Of a stretch of 64,000 nt of DNA, positions 44,677-53,929 are shown piece by piece. Below the pieces are notes generated by a model. The model was not told where the DNA came from. It worked only from the letters and a program-made list of their open reading frames with translations, and ran no database searches. Position 1 is the stretch's first letter. Each line of letters begins with the position of its first letter. A program made the translations under genes and the position numbers. The stretch is from Bacillota bacterium (GTDB lineage Bacteria; Bacillota_I; Bacilli_A; RFN20; CAG-826): positions 1 through 64,000 of the forward strand of contig JAEWMX010000007.1 in assembly GCA_023393065.1 (NCBI GenBank), given 5' to 3'.

Positions 44677-46920
44677 TTAGATGGTAATGCATCCGGAAAT
44701 AGGCAGGAACCCGAGCAAGACCATCTGACTGCCGGGTTCGCCGCCTAGCATGGCGATACCGCGAATCGTAACTACTTGGTCGACATAAGTCGCAAGTGTC
44801 GAACGCGAAGCGGGAGCGGTCGGATAAATGTAGATGCTATCAGAACCCGATGTCAAGACGAATAACGAGTTGGCGGGATCGCTGGGATTCATATAAGACA
44901 AGGTGCCGGAAAGCTCATAATAGCGGAAGTCAGATGCGACATATTCATGATTCAAAGCGGCAAAGTCAGCTAGGCTGATAGGTGTGGGAGTCATCGGCAT
45001 CGATTGACCGGTCGCCACCACGTGATCGATCGTGCGATGCGGTTCGTTATATAGGAAGACGGCCGTACCGGAAGTCATCTTATAACCGACGGCCACGACC
45101 TCATCCCCAGGAGCGATGCTGCCGTTATCGGTATTGATGTAAATTATGCCAGTCGAATCAGCGACCAAGAGGATGAAATTCTCGCCTGAGGTCTGCGAAT
45201 TTAAGACGACGCATTGAATGACGCGACTTTCCGTTTGACTATCCGGTAATAACTTGAGGTCAGCGATCGAAATGATGAGATCAGGATCGACATGAAGCTG
45301 AATATCAAAGCTTTCGTTGACTGTTTCGTGAAGGACGGCATAAATGTGAACATCAATGTAGATTTCTTCGGTTATATCTTCGGCGATACGCTGTGTCACA
45401 ATGCTATATTTGCTAGCATGCGTGCCGAAGGTCTCATAGGTGAGAGTAATAGGCACGACATCGTGCACCGCCGGCAAGTCAACAAGCTGTCCGGGAAAGT
45501 AAGTCGGTGATTCGAACGCTCCGCGAAACATGGTTTCAAGAAGAGCGAGCAATTCTGCATCTCCTCCTTCTCCATCATAATCGAGATCGATGAAATTTTC
45601 GCTTCCGTTAAAAATAAACATCAAAATGATGTTTTCCGGATCGTCCATATTCGGAAGGATGATACCGCGAATATTGACTCGGAATCCATTGTAGGCGCCT
45701 ATATAGTTGAAATCGCCTTCGCCGATGACGATGATAGGCATCGTATCGGGATCGCTTGTCAGCGTCACTTGATGAGTGTTGTAATCAACCCCAATCGTGC
45801 CATTAATCTGAGCGTACACGACCCAATTATCAGGTTCATCGGCAGCAAGGGCATTGTATTGAGCTACCGTTAAGGTGGTCGGGGCGAGGGGAATCTCATT
45901 ATCGTGAGAATAAAGATCGACGCTTATCGCGCCTCCCGAGCCACCCTCCATCGTCACTAAAGTGTCTTGCATCGCATAATATCCGCCGGCGCGAATCTCA
46001 TCGCCGACTATTACTTCTTGATAGCCAAAGAGAATCAAAGTCTCACTAGCATCGGCAATCACGATTAATTCCATGTCGCTCTTGCCTAACATGACCACGC
46101 CGCGAACGAAGTGATGTTCGGCATTTTCCGGAGCTTCCAAGGACTTAAACTCGGAAATCGTCAAAACCGGCCATGCCGGATCGATGCCCCATTTGGCATA
46201 AAGAATCAAATCGTCTTCTGGCATCGTCGCAAAAGTGTATTCATTAGTTAGCGATGCTTCGGTATACCATCCATCTAACAAATAGCCGTCTTTGGTCGGA
46301 TCGCTCGGCGCTTCGACTACCGAACCGGGAGCTTGTGTGATAGGCGCGACAGCTGAACCGCCATTAGTGACGAATTCGATCGTCGAATGGGAATCGACGC
46401 AGCTGTAGTTTATGACAAGGGATGCTAGAGATAAATCACCAGACCCGCTATTGGTAAAAGAAAAGAAGTAAGGATCGGTAGAGAAGTAATGCGGAATTTC
46501 CGAGGTTAAGACCGTCGAACTGACCATCGTCGTTTTTGTCGGCCCGTGATAAAGGGTTGCTTCTCCCCCTGAAAAAGTCGCAGTTATCGATTTAATCGAT
46601 GAAATGCGAGTGGTGACGCTATTGGCAAGCGTTCCTCCCGCGGCCAAAACGACATGGGTGCTCAAAGCCAACTTAGCCGATGTGTAGTTAAAATCAACAT
46701 AGCGACCCCGACCGGTTCCGGGGCCGAATTCTTCCGTGCTCAAATTAGTTGGAGAATTGCTTTCGTTTAATATAATCGTGTATGAAGCATCACCATAGGT
46801 CAGATGTTGGAGCATTTGGCCGTTGTTGCCAATCGCAAAAATGGCGATGGCGACAATCGAACTTATCGAACTAAAAATAAGAAACTTGCGCTTCTTTTTC
46901 GTCAATTGATTATCAGTCAT
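44677..46920 (-). CDS. Large surface protein with InlB-type repeat and tandem OB-like domains
   Basis: 747 residues. A charged start and one hydrophobic helix (FLIFSSISSIVAIAIFAIG) suggest membrane anchoring or export. After a beta-rich domain comes one InlB/Listeria-Bacteroides repeat at about 180-245 (GYLLDGWYTEASLTNEY, DLILYAKWG). Four related beta-barrel-like segments follow, each with a TISEFKSL/TVAQYNAL/SIADLKLL/SLADFAAL opening, a V-x-G strand and a GDEV/GY closing. No LPXTG motif or C-terminal anchor is present. It may bind a polymer or host surface. AAGGAG precedes the ATG. Confidence 0.7.
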   Translation of the reverse strand: MTDNQLTKKKRKFLIFSSISSIVAIAIFAIGNNGQMLQHLTYGDASYTIILNESNSPTNLSTEEFGPGTGRGRYVDFNYTSAKLALSTHVVLAAGGTLANSVTTRISSIKSITATFSGGEATLYHGPTKTTMVSSTVLTSEIPHYFSTDPYFFSFTNSGSGDLSLASLVINYSCVDSHSTIEFVTNGGSAVAPITQAPGSVVEAPSDPTKDGYLLDGWYTEASLTNEYTFATMPEDDLILYAKWGIDPAWPVLTISEFKSLEAPENAEHHFVRGVVMLGKSDMELIVIADASETLILFGYQEVIVGDEIRAGGYYAMQDTLVTMEGGSGGAISVDLYSHDNEIPLAPTTLTVAQYNALAADEPDNWVVYAQINGTIGVDYNTHQVTLTSDPDTMPIIVIGEGDFNYIGAYNGFRVNIRGIILPNMDDPENIILMFIFNGSENFIDLDYDGEGGDAELLALLETMFRGAFESPTYFPGQLVDLPAVHDVVPITLTYETFGTHASKYSIVTQRIAEDITEEIYIDVHIYAVLHETVNESFDIQLHVDPDLIISIADLKLLPDSQTESRVIQCVVLNSQTSGENFILLVADSTGIIYINTDNGSIAPGDEVVAVGYKMTSGTAVFLYNEPHRTIDHVVATGQSMPMTPTPISLADFAALNHEYVASDFRYYELSGTLSYMNPSDPANSLFVLTSGSDSIYIYPTAPASRSTLATYVDQVVTIRGIAMLGGEPGSQMVLLGFLPISGCITI

Positions 46921-47011
46921 TTTTTAACTCCTTATGCTGTTCGCAAAATCGATGACAGAATAATATTTGATAGATGGCTGGAGCCTTTTAGAGTGTTGGA
47001 AAAATCTTTTA

Positions 47012-47030
47012 TCTATTATCAGTTAATAGA
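47012..47030. promoter_or_regulatory. Inverted repeat TCTATTA-N5-TAATAGA upstream of the surface protein gene
   Basis: A perfect seven-bp inverted repeat, about 92 bases before the start codon at 46920. It overlaps a weak -35-like TTGTCT on the minus strand. It may be an operator or a leader hairpin. Confidence 0.35.
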
Positions 47031-47121
47031 CAAATCACAAAATAAAGCAATAGATATATAGACTTTGGTTTTATAACATCTAGATAAATTGACTCGAACA
47101 TAAGGGGTAACAAAAAAGGAT

Positions 47122-48489
47122 TTATTTGCTCGTTTTTGTTTTTTTATATCCGCGATATTTTTGTCGTTCGCCAAAAATTTGATGACTTGCCTCGGACGCC
47201 TTGTTGGCGGTGCTGGCCCCATGGTTTTTTGAAGAAAATGGCTCGCGGCGAAGAGATAATGATTTGTTATCTACTCTTGGTTGCTTTTTTTCAAGGTTCT
47301 TATTAAAGGGGTTGTTTTGACGAGTGACTTCGGGTTCTTGTGCGACTGCTTCTTTAGGAGGAAAAGCGAGTGGGCAATTTAACACGGGAATTTCCATGCT
47401 GATATGCTTTTGAACGTCTTTAAGTAACGGCAATTCATCGCGAGAGCAAAAGCTGATGGTGATGCCAGCTTCTCCGGCTCGTCCGGTCCGCCCCATGCGA
47501 TGGAGATAAGTTTCTGGGGTTTGTGGCATGTCATAGTTAAAAACATGCGAGATTTGACTTATGTCAAGTCCTCTAGCCGCAATATCGGTGGCAATCATCA
47601 CTCGGCTCTCGTGAGCCTTAAAACTCTTTAAGGCCGCCGTTCGAGCATTTTGACTTTTGTTGCCGTGAATTACTTCGGTATTATATGGTTGTTCAAGGAG
47701 TTTTTTTGAGAGGCGATTGGCACCGTTTTTCGTGCGGCAAAAAACAAGAGTTGACAAGATCGTTTTATCTTTGAGCAAATGCATGAGCAAGGCAGCTTTA
47801 TTTTCCTTTTCGACACGGTATAAACTTTGGGAGATGGCCGCTAAAGGGCGTTGGACGCTGCCGATAGAAATTCGGACTGGATGATTAAGCAAACTTCCTG
47901 CAAGAGAGAGAATCTCTTTGGGCATGGTCGCCGAGAAAAGCATCGTCTGCCGATCGTAGGGTAGTTTGGATATTATCCTGCGGATATCAGGCAAAAAACC
48001 CATATCCAGCATCTGATCGGCTTCATCGAGAACAAAGTAATTGACTCTGCTTAAATCAACTAGCTTTGCGTCTGCCAAGTCAAGGAGTCGTCCGGGAGTG
48101 GCGACGAGGATGTCGATACCGCTGCGAAGATTATGAATTTGCGGTCCTTTGGGGACACCACCAAAGATGACACTGACTTTTACTTTTGCATACTTGCCAT
48201 ACTGTTTTATCGATGTTCCAATTTGCGCAGCTAACTCGCGAGTGGGGGCAACGATAAGACTCGTCAAAATAGGCGCTTGAAATGACGAACGATTAGTTAT
48301 TATTTTTTGAAGTAAGGGAATAGCATAAGCTGCCGTTTTGCCGGTTCCGGTCTGGGCGGTTCCCAACAAATCGAAACCCTCAAGCAAAGGAGGAATAGCC
48401 TGCACTTGGATGGGGGTGGGATCAACATAGTCTAAATCGGTGATGGCCTTGAGAATCGGGTCACTAATTTTTAATTGAGTAAAATACAT
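47122..48489 (-). CDS. DEAD-box RNA helicase
   Basis: A 455-residue ATP-dependent RNA helicase. Motifs in order: Q-motif PTPIQVQAIP, motif I AQTGTGKT, Ia PTRELAAQ, Ib TPGRLLD, II DEAD, III SATMP, IV VFCRTKNGA, V TDIAARGLD and VI HRMGRTGRAG. The C-terminal tail (about 375-455) is basic and disordered (QKYRGYKKTKTSK), which helps RNA binding. Likely role is ribosome assembly or cold-shock RNA unwinding. AGAAGG precedes the ATG and a strong hairpin lies in the leader. Confidence 0.95.
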   Translation of the reverse strand: MYFTQLKISDPILKAITDLDYVDPTPIQVQAIPPLLEGFDLLGTAQTGTGKTAAYAIPLLQKIITNRSSFQAPILTSLIVAPTRELAAQIGTSIKQYGKYAKVKVSVIFGGVPKGPQIHNLRSGIDILVATPGRLLDLADAKLVDLSRVNYFVLDEADQMLDMGFLPDIRRIISKLPYDRQTMLFSATMPKEILSLAGSLLNHPVRISIGSVQRPLAAISQSLYRVEKENKAALLMHLLKDKTILSTLVFCRTKNGANRLSKKLLEQPYNTEVIHGNKSQNARTAALKSFKAHESRVMIATDIAARGLDISQISHVFNYDMPQTPETYLHRMGRTGRAGEAGITISFCSRDELPLLKDVQKHISMEIPVLNCPLAFPPKEAVAQEPEVTRQNNPFNKNLEKKQPRVDNKSLSLRREPFSSKNHGASTANKASEASHQIFGERQKYRGYKKTKTSK

Positions 48490-48504
48490 ATTTATATCCT
48501 TCTG

Positions 48505-48538
48505 GTCAGTAAATTAAGACTCGCAGCTAGTTACTGAC
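48505..48538 (-). promoter_or_regulatory. Leader hairpin of the DEAD-box helicase gene
   Basis: GTCAGTAA (48505-48512) and TTACTGAC (48531-48538) form a perfect eight-bp inverted repeat with an 18-base spacer, immediately before the ribosome binding site. Helicase genes of this type are often controlled through leader structure, so an RNA element is plausible. Confidence 0.4.
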
Positions 48539-48749
48539 TAAAGCGGGCAATTTATTAAAGACGATTTATAATAACATGGTTACTTATATTTAGCACGGTT
48601 CTTTTTATATAAATAAAAAAGATCTGTCTTTGCCTAGTCTCACCGCAACAATTGGCGAGTCTATAATCAAACAAATCTTATGCTTTAGTTAGAGCGAGTC
48701 GCAAGAGGATGGGCAATAGTCCAATAAACGGAGGTAATTTCAAAGAAAA

Positions 48750-48837
48750 TGGTGCCTGCGGCCGGACTTGAACCGGCACGAGATCATCTCTCGATGGATT
48801 TTGAGTCCATTGCGTCTACCAGTTTCACCACGCAGGC
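48750..48837 (-). tRNA. tRNA-Leu (CAA)
   Basis: Minus-strand cloverleaf with a long variable arm. Acceptor GCCTGCG/CGCAGGC, anticodon stem ATGGA/TCCAT, loop CTCAAAA giving CAA, and encoded CCA. Confidence 0.96.
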
Positions 48838-48950
48838 ACTGAAGATATTATAAACATCGCTATCTTAAATGCCAAATTATTTATAATTTCATTGTTCTTA
48901 ATTTGCGGTCGCAATTATTAATGTCTATAATGAAAAATTGAGGTGATGCT

Positions 48951-49376
48951 ATGAACATACTTCTCTATCTTCTTCCCAAAGCACAAGTCGAGTATATCTA
49001 CGATGACTATACGATTAGACAAGCACTAGAAAAAATGGAATACCACCACTACAGCACCATTCCCGTTATTTCTCGGAAAGGCAAGTATGTCGGATCTATC
49101 TCCGAGGGGGATCTACTGTGGGAGATAAAACGTTATCGACTGAATCTTGAAGACTGTGAGAAGCATCCGATTTCAAGTATTACTCCCCATAAAAAAATCG
49201 CTCCCATATCAGCGGATAAGCAGATGAGCGATATCGTCGAAATCATCATCAATCAAAACTTCGTACCGGTCGTCGATGACCTGGAGAATTTCATCGGCAT
49301 CGTCACCCGAAAATCAGTTATCAATTTCCTGACTAACGAACTCAATAAAAGAAACGGTATAAACAATAAGCAATAG
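48951..49376 (+). CDS. CBS-domain pair protein
   Basis: A 141-residue stand-alone Bateman module. CBS1 covers about 10-70 (TIRQALEKMEYHHYSTIPVI, GKYVGSISEGDLLW) and CBS2 about 72-135 (MSDIVEIIINQNFVPVVDD, FIGIVTRKSVINF). Such proteins bind adenine nucleotides and, in DarB/CbpB relatives, c-di-AMP. CdaA in this window would supply that ligand, but the link is inference. GAGGTG precedes the ATG. Confidence 0.85.
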   Translation: MNILLYLLPKAQVEYIYDDYTIRQALEKMEYHHYSTIPVISRKGKYVGSISEGDLLWEIKRYRLNLEDCEKHPISSITPHKKIAPISADKQMSDIVEIIINQNFVPVVDDLENFIGIVTRKSVINFLTNELNKRNGINNKQ

Positions 49377-49377
49377 C

Positions 49378-50325
49378 CTATTTGACATCGACCCAATAAC
49401 GGCGCGTAACACGCTCCTGACCTTCAATTATATTAGTCACCTTGTCATGGAGAATACCGCCGTTTTTTTCGATGATTTTTATTGAACCGACATTGCTTTC
49501 ATCACATGTGATGAGAACCTTGCGAAAGCCGAATATTTCCCGAATGTAATCGAGGGCCAGAGCGAGCATCTTCGTCCCATAGCCTCTTCGCCTCTGATCT
49601 TGACGAACGCGATAGCCGATGTGACCTCCGAAGCGGAGGAGGAGGTCGGTCAAGTCGTGGCGAATCGAGATTTCGCCGATGAACTGCTTTCGCTTAACAA
49701 GCCACAAATAAGTTCCGCTAACCCAGCCATATGGCAAATTTTTGCCGTGTCGAGCATCGCCAATTTTTGCAAGGACGTTCGGAACAAAGGGATTGACAAA
49801 GCCATCACCGGTGTGGTCGAGGAAAATCCTCGTTTCAAGATAGGATTTAAGAAATATTTTTGACGGAATGACGAGGCGAATTAAGTCCTCATCTGTATAA
49901 GCGATATCGGGTTTGTTTGATAAGTGCATCTTCGCTTTTCTTAAAACCTCACGATCGGTTTCGTGAGTAATTAATTTTAAAGCTTTGCGATAGCCACACC
50001 ATAATAAGACATCAACTTCTGAACTCTGCTTTTTGATTCGTCCGCCGACGGGTGTGGCCACAAAGAAAACCACTTCCTTAATAATCTTTAGATTATTTCG
50101 ATATGGCGAGTATGCGATAACTTCTCGAAAGCGATTGTCGATGACAACATCGAGGTTTGTCTCTTCTTTAATTTCGCGATAAGCAGTCATGATTTCGCTC
50201 TCGCCATCTTCGACGTGACCTTTGATTAAGGAATAGTGACCGCGTTTCATCTTGGCGACCAAAAAGACGAGGCGCGTGCCGAGATATTTGTAGATAACAG
50301 CCCCGCAGCTCTTTTCTTTTTTCAT
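49378..50325 (-). CDS. Nudix hydrolase fused to a GNAT acetyltransferase
   Basis: 315 residues. The N-terminal 140 residues are a Nudix domain starting KSCGAVIY; the Nudix box is GHVEDGESEIMTAYREIKEET (core GHVEDGE, REIKEET) and is intact, close to the Ap4A-hydrolase type. A GNAT domain of the RimJ/L type follows (about 155-315): IGEISIRHDLTDLLLRFGGHIGY (core GEISIRHDL), the acetyl-CoA loop RQDQRRRGYGTKM and NVGSIKIIEKNGG. The same-protein pairing is unusual. TGCTAGAAT ends six bases before the ATG and there is no ribosome binding site. Confidence 0.88.
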   Translation of the reverse strand: MKKEKSCGAVIYKYLGTRLVFLVAKMKRGHYSLIKGHVEDGESEIMTAYREIKEETNLDVVIDNRFREVIAYSPYRNNLKIIKEVVFFVATPVGGRIKKQSSEVDVLLWCGYRKALKLITHETDREVLRKAKMHLSNKPDIAYTDEDLIRLVIPSKIFLKSYLETRIFLDHTGDGFVNPFVPNVLAKIGDARHGKNLPYGWVSGTYLWLVKRKQFIGEISIRHDLTDLLLRFGGHIGYRVRQDQRRRGYGTKMLALALDYIREIFGFRKVLITCDESNVGSIKIIEKNGGILHDKVTNIIEGQERVTRRYWVDVK

Positions 50326-50331
50326 ACTCGT

Positions 50332-50340
50332 ATTCTAGCA
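50332..50340 (-). promoter_or_regulatory. Extended -10 of the Nudix-GNAT gene, leaderless
   Basis: The minus strand reads TGC-TAGAAT, then ACGAGT, then ATG. This is the same geometry as in front of the lipid kinase gene at 15.03 kb. Confidence 0.6.
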
Positions 50341-50361
50341 AAATAAAGGTGCGAAATTAAC

Positions 50362-50389
50362 AAAAAAAGACACCGATTGTGGCGTCTTT
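50362..50389 (-). terminator. Terminator of tRNA-Arg
   Basis: On the minus strand AAAGACGCC-ACAATC-GGTGTCTTT forms a stem of nine pairs including one G-T, followed by a T tract. It lies eight bases after the tRNA. Confidence 0.85.
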
Positions 50390-50396
50390 GATATTG

Positions 50397-50474
50397 TGGC
50401 GCGCTCGAGACGATTTGAACGTCCGACCCCAACCTTCGGAGGGTTGTGCTCTATCCGGGCTGAGCTACGAGCGC
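50397..50474 (-). tRNA. tRNA-Arg (CCG)
   Basis: Minus-strand cloverleaf with acceptor GCGCTCG/CGAGCGC, anticodon stem CAACC/GGTTG, loop CTCCGAA giving CCG, and encoded CCA. Confidence 0.96.
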
Positions 50475-50606
50475 ATTAACGTAATTATGATACTGCAAAA
50501 TCACGCGAAAAACATTTTAACTTATTAATCTGATAACTACAAAAGAAAATGATGACTATAAACTATCATAATAAGTGATTATAATGACTTTATCTAAGGC
50601 GGACAA

Positions 50607-51293
50607 ATGAGAGACGAAAAAACAAAAGAAGAAGTCATATCGTTCTGGGATCGCCACTTTCATAATCTGAAGGCGATGGCGATAGCAAAAAGCGACATCG
50701 CAATTAATACCCCTCTTGATGAGTGCCTGCAAATCCTCGGTGATTCATGCGACGAAGTTTTAGATATCGCTTGCGGCAACGGCCTCGCTCTCATCGAAGC
50801 TAAATTAATCGGTGGAAAAATGAGAAGTGGGGTTGGTTTTGACTCATCGAAAAATGCGATTGAAAACGCCAATGAGATAGTAGCCATGTCAAAGATTGCT
50901 GATCTCCGTTTTGAAGTCGGCGACGAATCGTTTCTTTCAAAAATCAGCGATAGTAGTTTCGACGGAATCTTCTGCTCAAACTTTCTCGATGTCATACCAG
51001 ATTCCCTGACGCTGAAAGTCATCGAAGAAATAAAAAGGATTATACGACCAAACGGCTTGATATTATTGAAATTCAATTTCTATTTAACTGATGATCTCAT
51101 CGCTCGTCTAAAAATGGATCAGCTCGCCCCTAGTTGCTATGCGATTAATGGCGTTTTTCGCGCGAACAATAAAACGACTGAGACATGGATTTCGTTATTT
51201 AACGGATTTGAAGTTGTTAAGCAAGCGGGTTTTCAAAGAGCGCCCGGCCTTCCTGAGGACCGTCTTCTATTATTAAAAAAAGGCGCTAAATAA
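50607..51293 (+). CDS. SAM-dependent class I methyltransferase
   Basis: A 228-residue soluble protein with a Rossmann-type SAM-binding core. Motif I is VLDIACGNGLALIEA (about 51-65), motif II the acidic GVGFDSSKNAIENA, and the motif IV region SDSSFDGIFCSNFLDVI. It resembles small-molecule or rRNA-modifying UbiE/BioC-type methyltransferases, but the substrate cannot be told. GGCGG precedes the ATG. It stands alone between tRNA-Arg and the convergent surface-protein genes. Confidence 0.85.
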   Translation: MRDEKTKEEVISFWDRHFHNLKAMAIAKSDIAINTPLDECLQILGDSCDEVLDIACGNGLALIEAKLIGGKMRSGVGFDSSKNAIENANEIVAMSKIADLRFEVGDESFLSKISDSSFDGIFCSNFLDVIPDSLTLKVIEEIKRIIRPNGLILLKFNFYLTDDLIARLKMDQLAPSCYAINGVFRANNKTTETWISLFNGFEVVKQAGFQRAPGLPEDRLLLLKKGAK

Positions 51294-51354
51294 GCCAATT
51301 ATATTCAATTTGCTATATATTTGACGCCGTTTTTATGTGTCTTGATTGAGTGGA

Positions 51355-53136
51355 TTAAGGGCCTTCGTCTTCGCGATCTGGAAACATGCTCAAGCTATAA
51401 GTGGTCGAGACTCCGACGCTACCTGTCATCACATAGTCCGTGATAAGTAAATTGTTTGTCGTAACGACTGCATAATATACTTTACCATCGATGTTTGGAT
51501 AATCTTTAGTGTTGTAATATGCGGTCCCATTATAAGTGCCATCAAATCTGAGCAAGGTGTGTTTCATCATATAATTTTCGGCGCCGACGTTTTCAAAAGT
51601 GCCGTCTGCTAGTCGGTAGACATAATCGACGCTTTTCATGGCCGAGGCCTGCGCTCCTGAGGCTTCGTCACTACCGGCTAGTTTCAAGTATAAGAAACCA
51701 TTTAATTCGTCGTTGTTCGTATTCGAGGCCGAAACGATGAACTCGTAATCATCGTCGAGTGTCGACTGCAATATTTCGAAATCAAAATAGACTTGCGCCT
51801 TGTTGCCGACTTGACCGATTTGAATGCGGATTTCGCCAAAATTGGTGATGAGGCTCCCGTCGCGTTTGAAGTAATATATCGATAATTTCCCCGGCGTCGC
51901 CGCATTTCTTTGACGGGCGAAGACAAGGGCTGATATGCCGCCTTTCACCGGTTTAAACCAAACGCTGTTTTTCGGCACCGAAATGGTGTTGCCGTCATAT
52001 AGGGTGATAGTTGTCGTATTAGAAAATGAAGATGTCGAACTCGAATAGGATGGAGGGGTAATGCCAAAAGTGATCATCTTGGTGTCATAGGGCAAGGTTC
52101 GATTATAAAAATCGGGTGTGACATAGTTTTCCCAATTTAATGAAGTCACCTGTGTGATATTTGAACTTAATGCGGTGTAAATCGAGGGGCTGGTCGCAGC
52201 GGGGTTAACCTTGATTTTGGAGTTGTATTTATACAACGCGCCTTTGATATCGACTGAAGATGCCGTCAACGCTCCGATATAAAAAGCCGTGTCGGTCGCC
52301 GAATTAGGTACGGCACTATAACCAGTCGTCATCGTCGTAAATGTGGGAAAGTTCGGATCGATGAGCAAATCGCCACCCGCTAAATCTTCAGGAAGAGAAT
52401 CCCAAGAGACATATGGGCCAATTCTTCCGACTAATGAATAGCTGCTTCGAACTTCGATGCTCGTCGTACCTAGCGAAATCTTGGCATTCTTGACTCCGAT
52501 TGACTGAAGATTACCGTTATTATATCCGGCGACGATGCCGACGGCGCTGTCGTTTACTTTATCGGTGACTTCGACGTTTTCTAAAAAGAAAGATTTGGCG
52601 GTGCCGATAACCGCCGTGCTCGGATTAATCGAATAATTACCGATATTGCCAAAAAAACCGATAGAGGCTCCGACATTGATACTCGAAATGTTAAGCGGCC
52701 TAATTTTCCAATCATTGGGATCAGAAGAAACCCATAAATTTACAATGGTTTTACCATTGCCGTCGAATTCTCCGTAGAAAGGATAGGCATCGGTGCCAAT
52801 CGGAGGAATCGCGCCGGTCGTCGTCGAATCATAGCCAGATAATTCACCGGCCATATCAATGTCATTGTTTAGTTTAAAATAAGTTTTTTGACTATATGGA
52901 TAGTATCCGCTGTTTTGCAGCCACGTCAAATTGTATAGATGCTTGGAATTCTTAATGATGAATGGATTGTTCACCGTGCCGTCACCGCCGGCGTAATAAT
53001 TGCTTGTTGAACTGCCGATAATCGCCGTCTGAAAGTCGGTCATCGTCGAAAACCAGGCGACGGAAGTGGCGACTATAGATAGAAAAAGACCGCCCGATAA
53101 AGCCCCGATGAGAATGATGCTCTTGCGCTTTTTCAT
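51355..53136 (-). CDS. Exported protein with SipW-type signal and GLUG-like beta-helix domain
   Basis: 593 residues. The N-terminus is charged, then hydrophobic, ending VATSVAWFST, the form seen in substrates of the SipW/TasA-type signal peptidase pathway. Residues about 45-230 have a right-handed beta-helix flavour (GDGTVNNPFIIKNSKHLYNL; FYGEFDGNGKTIVNLWV), as in GLUG-containing surface proteins. The rest is beta-rich without known motifs, and ends in an acidic DREDEGP. AAAGG lies before the ATG. It follows the second SipW-type gene by 11 bases, so the pair is one operon. Confidence 0.7.
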   Translation of the reverse strand: MKKRKSIILIGALSGGLFLSIVATSVAWFSTMTDFQTAIIGSSTSNYYAGGDGTVNNPFIIKNSKHLYNLTWLQNSGYYPYSQKTYFKLNNDIDMAGELSGYDSTTTGAIPPIGTDAYPFYGEFDGNGKTIVNLWVSSDPNDWKIRPLNISSINVGASIGFFGNIGNYSINPSTAVIGTAKSFFLENVEVTDKVNDSAVGIVAGYNNGNLQSIGVKNAKISLGTTSIEVRSSYSLVGRIGPYVSWDSLPEDLAGGDLLIDPNFPTFTTMTTGYSAVPNSATDTAFYIGALTASSVDIKGALYKYNSKIKVNPAATSPSIYTALSSNITQVTSLNWENYVTPDFYNRTLPYDTKMITFGITPPSYSSSTSSFSNTTTITLYDGNTISVPKNSVWFKPVKGGISALVFARQRNAATPGKLSIYYFKRDGSLITNFGEIRIQIGQVGNKAQVYFDFEILQSTLDDDYEFIVSASNTNNDELNGFLYLKLAGSDEASGAQASAMKSVDYVYRLADGTFENVGAENYMMKHTLLRFDGTYNGTAYYNTKDYPNIDGKVYYAVVTTNNLLITDYVMTGSVGVSTTYSLSMFPDREDEGP

Positions 53137-53147
53137 CCTTTATTTCC

Positions 53148-53867
53148 CTATGACACCAAGTAGGTGATATCGTCTGAAAAAACGACATCGCGGTCGTTGC
53201 CAATTCGCGCGTTGCTAAGATATTCCATTATCGTTTGATCATATTCGAGGACAAACCAAATTTCACTATCTCCAGGATATATAGTATCGATGGCGATGGA
53301 AGCCTCTTTGCTCGGTGTTTGCGATATGGTCACAAATGAATTTGAATCGTTATTGGCATAAGATAAAGATGATGAGGTCCAACTTTCGCCCAACGGCGAA
53401 GAAGGGCCAGAACTTAAAGTTATTTGGAAAGCATTACTCGTGAAATTGTCATCGGTATCCCCTGAACCGGTCGTCCCCGTTGAAAAGGATGTGTTCTCTG
53501 TCGTGGCCGAGAAAGTAACGGATTCTTCCGCCTCATAGGAAAACTGAACATGGACGACGATGGCTGGCAAAAAAGTACTGTATTCTTGCCATTGCGGATC
53601 GTAGGTGTCAAGAGATGTGACAAGCTCGTTGGCAAAGGTGATGGAAGTCGTCTCGCCTTTAGTTAAAGTCGTTACTTCATAGCAGTCAAAGCCTGTCACG
53701 GCAAAGCCGAGAATCGTCACGCGAACGGAGTCCATTTGGACTTGACGAGCGTTGTTTCTGGCAAACCAGGCAAGTGTCGTATAGGTAAAGGCCCCAATCC
53801 CGATCATGGTGGTCGCTAGATTGGCATATACGAGGATTAAGGTTTTAAAGCGCTTAGTGATTTTCAT
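53148..53867 (-). CDS. TasA/camelysin-like exported protein with SipW-type signal
   Basis: 239 residues. The signal region (IGIGAFTYTTLAWFARNN) carries the T-L-A-W-F end typical of SipW-dependent proteins such as TasA and camelysin, whose mature forms build matrix fibres in bacilli. The mature part has Ser/Thr-rich beta segments (TFSATTENTSF) with an extended linker. Assignment to the fibre-forming family is by N-terminal motif only. No ribosome binding site is evident before the ATG. A leader terminator and a tandem operator-like repeat lie upstream. Confidence 0.6.
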   Translation of the reverse strand: MKITKRFKTLILVYANLATTMIGIGAFTYTTLAWFARNNARQVQMDSVRVTILGFAVTGFDCYEVTTLTKGETTSITFANELVTSLDTYDPQWQEYSTFLPAIVVHVQFSYEAEESVTFSATTENTSFSTGTTGSGDTDDNFTSNAFQITLSSGPSSPLGESWTSSSLSYANNDSNSFVTISQTPSKEASIAIDTIYPGDSEIWFVLEYDQTIMEYLSNARIGNDRDVVFSDDITYLVS

Positions 53868-53900
53868 ATCGAGTCATGATTGTCTTACTGATAAGCCCTC

Positions 53901-53929
53901 TTTGCAAATGTAATGCTTTACATATGTAA
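53901..53929. repeat. Tandem 13-bp operator-like repeat before the TasA-like gene
   Basis: TTTGCAAATGTAA (53901-53913) and TTTACATATGTAA (53917-53929) are direct copies with two differences, with start points 16 bases apart. The second lies in the 14-bp palindrome TTTACATATGTAAA. Placement 34-62 bases before the start codon suggests cooperative regulator binding. Confidence 0.5.
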
